A DNA stretch of 64,000 nucleotides from Pardosa pseudoannulata (taxonomy: Eukaryota > Arthropoda > Arachnida > Araneae > Lycosidae), in contig CM063506.1 of NCBI GenBank assembly GCA_032207245.1, forward strand, positions 35,739,809 to 35,803,808, given 5' to 3'. The stretch's first letter is position 1; each line of letters begins with the position of its first letter. The notes below the pieces were generated by a model. The model searched no databases and was not told where the DNA came from. It saw nothing but the letters and a program-made list of their open reading frames with translations. The position numbers and the translations under genes were made by a program. Positions 57,886-64,000 of the stretch are shown here, piece by piece.

Positions 57886-58885
57886 GGACTTTAATCATGC
57901 ATTTAAAAGAGATGTAAATATTTATGCTTTGAGAGGTTTTAAAACACTCCGGAAAAATTAAATACGCAGATAATTTAGCTGGATCCCATTTTCCACTGTA
58001 TTTAATTGCTAGAATTCCTCTCAGGAATAAACACTGAGAGCGAGTTAAGTCATTAACTTGGTACCTATTTGTGGATTTAACTCCTCTCGGCGTCTTTAAT
58101 CCCGAAAATGATAATGGATAGGAGAAATATAGGCATTATTTCTTTTAGAACATATTTGCTTGGGTAACTGAGTTCAGAATTAAGTGCATGGCTATTTAGT
58201 AATTGCTGAATTAAAAGGCGTTTGTCCTGACTCCGAGGAGGTACTTTGTATATAAGTATATTAACTTCTATCTGAAATATGTCTTTGACGTATAATGCCA
58301 TGCTAATTACGTCCGCTTTGACTCCCTTACTGTAAATAACTCGCTATGATTCTATCTTTAAAATATAATGCTAATTGTGTTTTATAAATCTAAAGATAGA
58401 ATTAAATGACAGTCTTATGTAACATTATGTCGCCCTTTACTCTATGCCTTTCCTTTACTGTATGCTTTAAGGGATTTTAAAGCACTCCGGAAAAATTAAA
58501 TACGCAGATAATTTAACTGGATCCCATTTTCCACTGTATTTAATTGCTAGAGTTCATCTCAGGAATAAACACTGAGAGCGAGTTAAGTCATTAACTTAGT
58601 ACCTATTTGTGGATTTAACACTTCTCGGCGTCTTTAACCCTAAAAATGATAATGGATAGGAGAAATATAGGCATTATTTCTTTTAGAACATATTTGTTTG
58701 GGAACTGAGTTCAGAATTAAGTGCATGGCTATTTAGTAATTGCTGAATTAAAAGGCGTTTGTCCTGACTTCAAGGCGGTACTTTGTATATAAGTATATTA
58801 ACTTCTATCTGAAATATGTCTTTGACGTATCATGCGATGCTAATTACGTTCGCTTTAACTCTCCTACTGTAAATAACTCGCTATG

Positions 58886-58939
58886 ATTCTATCTTTAAAA
58901 TATAATGCTAATTGTGTTTTATAAATCTAAAGATAGAAT
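58886..58939. repeat. 12-bp inverted repeat near the end of each core (copy 2 shown)
   Basis: ATTCTATCTTTA (58886-58897) and TAAAGATAGAAT (58928-58939) are perfect complements separated by 30 bases. The same pair is present at the matching place in cores 1, 3 and 4. It is partly lost in core 5 and in the partial copy at the window end. Confidence 0.85.
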
Positions 58940-59296
58940 TAAATGCCAGTCTTATGTAACATTATGTCGCCCTTTACCTCCGATATTGAACATTAGAGGT
59001 AGTGGCCATTGCGTTTACTATTAGGAATTCATCGATTCAAAAATTACAGAACAAAATAAATACATAAATAAAACTTAACAAGAGTTAAGGATAACGAAAA
59101 CTGAGGCTATTATTTATTCAAATTTAAGGGTAAATAATTTGAATTTAAGAGCAATTACGAAGAAATTAAATTGCCTGTACTTAATATAAAAGAAGAAAAA
59201 AAGTTAATTTAAAATTCATTTAAAAATTATTAAACAAGTGCCTTAGATTTGTAAGACATTTTTGCGTTTTTTTAAAATGATATAAATACATGGATG

Positions 59297-59297
<1 letters not shown>

Positions 59298-59359
<62 letters not shown>

Positions 59360-59372
59360 TATACATATATAT
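59298..59372. repeat. (TA)n in linker after core 2
   Basis: TA repeat preceded by ATGATATAAATACATGGATG, a sequence that also precedes the repeats at 60179 and 61170. Confidence 0.95.
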
Positions 59373-60176
59373 AATATCTCTACAGACTTTTTGAGTACAC
59401 ATATAAAGTCGCATTTTTTGGTAATAATTTTTTTTTTATTATTTTTATTCGATTTCAAGATATACCTTTCGAAATTTACTTTCTAGATTTTAATCATGCA
59501 TTCTGAAAGAGTTGTAAATATTTATGCTTTAAGGGATTTTAAAGCACTCCGGAAAAATTAAATACGCAGATAATTTAACTGGATCCCATTTTCCACTGTA
59601 TTTAATTGCTAGAGTTCATCTCAGGAATAAACACTGAGAGCGAGTTAAGTCATTAACTTAGTACCTATTTGTGGATTTAACTCCTCTCGGCGTCTTTAAT
59701 CCTGAAAATGATAATGGATAGGAGAAATATAGGCATTATTTCTTTTAGAACATATTTACTTGGGTAACTGAGTTCAGAATTAAGTGCATGGCTATTTAGT
59801 AATTACTGAATTAAAAGGCGCTTGTCCTGACTTCAAGGCGGTACTTTGTATATAAGTATATTAACTTCTATCTGAAATATGTCTTTGACGTATCATGCGA
59901 TGCTAATTACGTTCGCTTTAACTCTCCTACTGTAAATAACTCGCTATGATTCTATCTTTAAAATATAATGCTAATTGTGTTTTATAAATCTAAAGATAGA
60001 ATTAAATGCAAATTTTAGGGTAAATAATTTGCATTTAAGAGCAATTACGAAGAAATTAAATTACCTGTATTTAACATAAAAGCAGAAAAAAAAGTTAATT
60101 TAAAAAGTATTTAAAAATTATTAAACGCCTTAGATTTGTAAGACATTTTACGTTTTAAAATGATATAAATACATGG

Positions 60177-60178
<2 letters not shown>

Positions 60179-60240
<62 letters not shown>
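60179..60240. repeat. (TA)n in linker after core 3
   Basis: About 60 bases of uninterrupted TA at the position equivalent to 59298. Confidence 0.95.
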
Positions 60241-60242
<2 letters not shown>

Positions 60243-61169
60243 GTAATCTTTATTTAAAATTGTGTTTGATTTCAAGACGTACATTTCGAAATTTACTTTC
60301 TGGATTTTAATAATGCATTTTGAAAGAGCTATAAATATTTTTGCTTTGAAGGATTTTAAAGCACTCCGGAAAAATTAAATACGCAGATAATTTAACTGGA
60401 TCACATTTTCCACTGTATTTAATTGCTAGAATTCATCTCAGTAATAAACACTCAGAGCGAGTTAAGTCATTAACTTAGTACCTATTTGTGGATTTAACTG
60501 CGTTTGGCGTCTTTAATCCCGAGAATGATAATGGATAGGATAAATATAGGCATTATTTCTTTTAGAACATATTTGCTTGGGTAACTGAGTTCAGAATTAA
60601 GTGCATGGCTATTTAGTAATTGCTGAATTAAAAAGGCGTTTGTCCTGACTCCAAGGCGGTACTTTGTATATAAGTATATTAACTTCTATCTGAAGTATGT
60701 CTTTGACGTATCATGCGATGCAAATTACGTCCGCTTTGACTCTCCTACTGTAAATAACTCGCTAAGATTCTATCTTTAAAATATAATGCTAATTGCGTTT
60801 TATAAATATAAAGATAGAATTAAATGCCAGTCTTATGTAACATTATGTCGCCCTTTACCTCCGATATTGAACATTAGGGTAGTGGCCATTGCGTTTACTA
60901 TTGGGAATTGAGTGATTCAAAAATTACAGAACAAAATAAATAAATAAATAAAGCTTCAAGAGTTAAGGATAACAAAAACTGAGGCTATTATTTATTGAAT
61001 TTTAAGGGTAAATAATTTGAATATGAGATGAATTAAGAAGAAATTAAATTACCTGTACTTAATATAAAAGCAGAAAAAATGTTAATTTAAAATTCATTTA
61101 AATGTTATTAAACAAGTGCCTTAGATTTATAAGACAATTTTGAGTTTTAAAATAACATAAATACATGGA

Positions 61170-61192
61170 TGTTATATTATATTATATTATAT

Positions 61193-61241
<49 letters not shown>
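61170..61241. repeat. (TATTA)n(TA)n(TG)n in linker after core 4
   Basis: Compound repeat at the equivalent position: ATATTATATT units, then TA, then about 30 bases of TG. Confidence 0.95.
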
Positions 61242-61249
<8 letters not shown>

Positions 61250-61895
61250 TCTCTACAGACTTTTTGAGTAGACATATAAAGTTGCATTTTTTTTAATCCT
61301 TTTTCTTTAAATTTTATTTGATTTCAAGATATACCTTTCAAAATTTACTTTCTGGATTTTAATCATGCATTTTAAAAGAGCTATAAATATTTATGCTTTG
61401 AAGGATTTTAAAGCACTCCGGAAAAATTAAATACGCAGATAATTTAACTGGATCCCATTTTCCACTGTATTTAATTGTTAGAATTCATCTCGGGAATAAA
61501 CACTGAGGGCGAGTTAAGTCATTAACTTAGTACCTATTTGTGGATTTAACTCCTCTCGGGGTCTTTAATCCCGAAAATGATAATGGATAGGAGAAATATA
61601 GGCATTATTTCTTTTAGAACATATTTGTTTGCGTAACTGAGTTGAGAATTAAGTGCATTTCCATTTAGTAATTGCTGAATTAAAAGGCGTTTGTCCTGAC
61701 TTCAAGGCTATCCTTTGAATATAAGAATATTAACTTCATTCTGAAATATGTTTTTGAAGTATAATGCCATGCTGATTACGTTCTCTTTAACTGCCCTACT
61801 GCAAATAACTCGTTATGATTCTATCTTTAAAATATAATTATAATTGTGTTTTGTAAATCTAATCATAGAATTAAATACCAGTCTTAAGTAACGTT

Positions 61896-62520
61896 ATGTA
61901 TCTTTAACTCTAGTAGTTTAAGAATATGCTACATTTTATATCAGAGGGCAAACTAAAAGCATTTATATAACGTAAAAAAGAATTCTGTTTTGATAAACCC
62001 TTTAATTTGTTAAAAGAAAATGAGTTATGCAGAGAAAAATGATCTCGAAGCACAGGTCGACTTGCCCATGGCTTTGAGCCTCCTGATCATTGTCGCCTAA
62101 AAATTTTTATATCTAATTTTAAAAACTTGAGTTATTTAAATTAAAAAATTTAAAAAATCTTTCGGGTTGATTCATCGAGCAATATATCATGAAACTTTAC
62201 ACATAAAGTTATATAAAAGGAAACGATAATTTTTATTCTTGTTGGAAAATCAAAAATCAAAATTGAACTTTTGCTTTTTTGGTACTTCTCAATTTCCTCA
62301 TAATATCGTGTAAAGAAAGTTGTTCTAATTGGTACAAATTTATTGAATGTTATGTTGAACTTCAGGTGGAAGGCCTCAAATAAATGATAGGTCCTGAGCC
62401 CAACTTCTTTTTGTTCTGGCGATGCGAATGTAATTATAGCATTATGTGAACATTAAATTTTAGAACAAGTTATTAATTTGAGTGCATAGATTTGCACTTA
62501 AGAAATTAACAGTTACACAT
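61896..62520. other. Flank of the array
   Basis: The first part matches 56020-56300. The rest is AT-rich with no gene recognised. Confidence 0.5.
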
Positions 62521-62521
62521 G

Positions 62522-63004
62522 AACCGTGGTTGCTCAGTCGGCAAAGGAAATGCTCACGTAACTGGAGAGTTGCGGGTTCGGAAAACCCGAGTCGGCCTAA
62601 GTTTAGTTTAGTTTAGTTGGGAGTGCTACGGTCTACTTTTTTGCAACACGAGGGCTAATGAGACCGGGACCTACAGCTTAAAGCTGATTCCGAACGGCTA
62701 CGAACATCCATGCCACAGTGGTATTCGAACCCACTAACTCCAGTACCGAAGGCCAGCACTCTAGCCCATCGGCCATCGTTCGGCGAGCCGGCCTAAGATC
62801 CACCATGTTTGTTAAAGGTGACTGGGCCATGTAAAATATGTTAGTAATCACAATGTCCTCCAAGTTCTCAATAAATACCTCTAGGGGTGACAGGCCAATC
62901 CTATGGGTCTTTTGCTTGGACCCTGCATCTAAATTACGAGGACCCACTTGAGCATAAGTAGTACTTTCACCCTGGAGGTGCAATGAAAGGTTTACCCCCT
63001 TACC
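62522..63004 (+). mobile_element. tRNA-derived SINE-like sequence (family 2), interrupted
   Basis: GTGGTTGCTCAGTCGGCAAA followed by GG resembles a tRNA box A region (TTGCTCAGTCGG). GCGGGTTCGGAAAACCCG resembles box B. The unit resumes after the family 1 SINE at 62798 (ATCCACCATG...). It may continue after the TTAA element (from 63652). It is older than both insertions. Confidence 0.55.
62602..62788 (-). mobile_element. SINE family 1, complete copy nested in family 2
   Basis: On the minus strand it begins GCCGAACGATGGCCGATGGG. It carries box B GGTTCGAATACC, the body with GGAATCAGCTTTAAGC and GACCGTAGCACTCCC, and a (CTAAA)n tail. The 9-bp CGGCCTAAG on both sides (62593-62601 and 62789-62797) is a perfect target duplication. 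Confidence 0.9.
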
Positions 63005-63008
63005 TTAA

Positions 63009-63647
63009 CCCTCTAAGTGGAGCACATAGAAGAAAAAAGTCTAAAAAAAATACGCTAAAGGTTTACTGTGTCAGTGGCTAAAGCTTTCTATGATTTTTTA
63101 CTTCACCTTTAGTCGATTAGAAGGAAATACGAGAAACCCACCCTCGTCATTGTCCCTTTACTTCCGGTTATAAATAGGTATTATAAATTGTTAATTTTTA
63201 ATACATATAAAGCTTTTCAAGTCTCGAAGATCATCCCATAAGAAATAATGGATTCGAGAAGTACAAATAAAAATATTCTTTGAGAGACTTATTTCTATTT
63301 TTTACGAAAGTCATCCAAGATATTTAAGTTTTACAATTAGAGATACATCTGTTACCGCAAACAAAATACTTCGGAATAGAGATTTACAAAGCCATGAAAA
63401 TCTATCGGTGTCTTTGTGCCTCAGGGGTTAGGGGTGCATCTCTCAATAAATGTTAGTCAAAGAGGGGTGCAGTTCCTAAATGATCGACCTGACCCTCCTA
63501 CCGCAAAATTGCACGGAGAAAAGCACTGACAGAAATGTATATTACATCCATTTTCGAAACGTTTTTGGAGGTCGAAAATTGTACTTGACAAGGGCTTTGA
63601 AGACATCATCGGTTTGGCTGAATTGTACGTGCAAAACGCTTAGAGGG
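63009..63647. mobile_element. TTAA element (piggyBac-like), 639 bp
   Basis: CCCTCTAAG at the left and CTTAGAGGG at the right are perfect 9-bp inverted ends, flanked by TTAA at 63005-63008 and 63648-63651. There is no transposase, so it is non-autonomous. The 84-codon frame at 63480 crosses its right end and is not a gene. Confidence 0.8.
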
Positions 63648-63755
63648 TTAATACGAGTAGTCTCCGGCTCAATCGTGCTTGGTTTACCAAGTGGCATAAG
63701 TCAGCACCAACAGTTAGATCTTTTTTTTACATAAAGTCGCAGTTAAATGTTTATT

Positions 63756-64000
63756 ATTTTTATATTAAATGCTTTTCTATTTAGAAACTGCTGAGTTAAA
63801 AAGCAATTTTCCTGACTTCAAGATGATTGTTTGAGTATGAGAATATTAACTTCTATCTCAAATATGTCTTTGAAGTGTAATACCACGCTAATTACAACTG
63901 CTTAATTCTTCTACTGTAAATATTTCGTTATAATTCTATCTTTAAAATATAACATTGATTGTGTTAAATAAATCTAAACATAGAATTAAATACTAGTCTT
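63756..64000. repeat. Partial core unit at the window end
   Basis: ATTTAGAAACTGCTGAGTTA followed by AAAAGC, TATTAACTTCTATCTCAAAT and TAATTCTATCTTTAAAATAT follow the second half of the core in the 57.9-61.9 kb array, with clear divergence. The array family therefore continues past the window. Confidence 0.8.

Larger units (their letters stand above)
57886..61895. repeat. Complex tandem array, five copies of a core of about 500 bp
   Basis: The marker CACTCCGGAAAAATTAAATA occurs at 57945, 58483, 59545, 60362 and 61414, giving spacings of 538, 1062, 817 and 1052. Each core shares GGATC(C/A)CATTTTCCACTG, GAGTTAAGTCATTAACTT, AATGATAATGGATAGGA and an inverted pair ATTCTATCTTTA/TAAAGATAGAAT near its end. 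Three of the four gaps hold a linker (about 300 to 520 bp) with a TA microsatellite. By eye the cores are nearly identical in copies 2 and 3 and less so in copy 5. No protein frame is conserved, so this is non-coding satellite-like DNA. Confidence 0.92.

Noticed and set aside
62522..62600. Possible second tRNA gene
   Set aside because: Box B is altered (GGTTCGGAAAACCC), no paired acceptor stem is seen, and it lies in a nest of retroposed sequence.
62678..62983. 101-codon minus-strand frame
   Set aside because: It is composed of SINE family 1 head joined to family 2 sequence across the insertion point.

Overview
The window is nuclear DNA of an animal, very probably an arthropod and most likely a chelicerate such as a spider. 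It is strongly AT-rich, with GT-AG introns of 1.3 to 4.5 kb. It carries a conserved metazoan gene and a mixed load of non-LTR retrotransposon fossils, tRNA-derived SINEs and short hAT-like and TTAA-flanked (piggyBac-like) elements. The animal and arthropod reading is firm. The spider reading rests on the style of the repeats and is weaker.

Left part (1-20 kb): the only convincing protein-coding gene is the 3' two thirds of TBC1D16, a Rab GTPase-activating protein, on the + strand. Eight exons join in frame from 1425 to the stop at 19986-19988. They give the last 540 residues, with a complete catalytic TBC domain (arginine finger and glutamine finger both present) and the Cys-rich tail. The N-terminal exons lie upstream of the window. 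Its introns hold a solo LTR with its own TATA box and poly(A) signal, a hAT-type element, a 93-bp tandem duplication across one splice acceptor, and a sequence shared by two adjacent introns.

Middle (20-36 kb): an AT-rich gene desert. It holds a jockey-type LINE 3' end with two successive (AACC)n tails, a complete SINE with a perfect 14-bp target duplication, a 481-bp tandem duplication, and a hAT element inserted into a small piggyBac-like element, both with target duplications.

Right part (36-51 kb): a dense graveyard of mobile elements. It has an RTE-like reverse transcriptase fossil, two hAT-type elements, a (TG)n(TA)n microsatellite, a minus-strand LINE fossil split by a 73-bp TTAA element, and an RNase H fossil. 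It also has two copies, about 4.75 kb apart, of a segment carrying a THAP zinc-finger first exon.

Far right (52-64 kb): no gene is seen. This is a mosaic of one complex repeat family. It culminates in five copies of a roughly 500-bp core (57.9-61.9 kb) separated by linkers that contain TA-rich microsatellites. Partial copies lie on both sides. A SINE nested in an older SINE-like sequence, next to a TTAA element, sits at 62.5-63.7 kb.

Apart from TBC1D16 and perhaps the THAP exons, the short open frames in the window are chance or transposon remnants. All identifications come from reading the sequence. Nothing was searched or aligned by machine.
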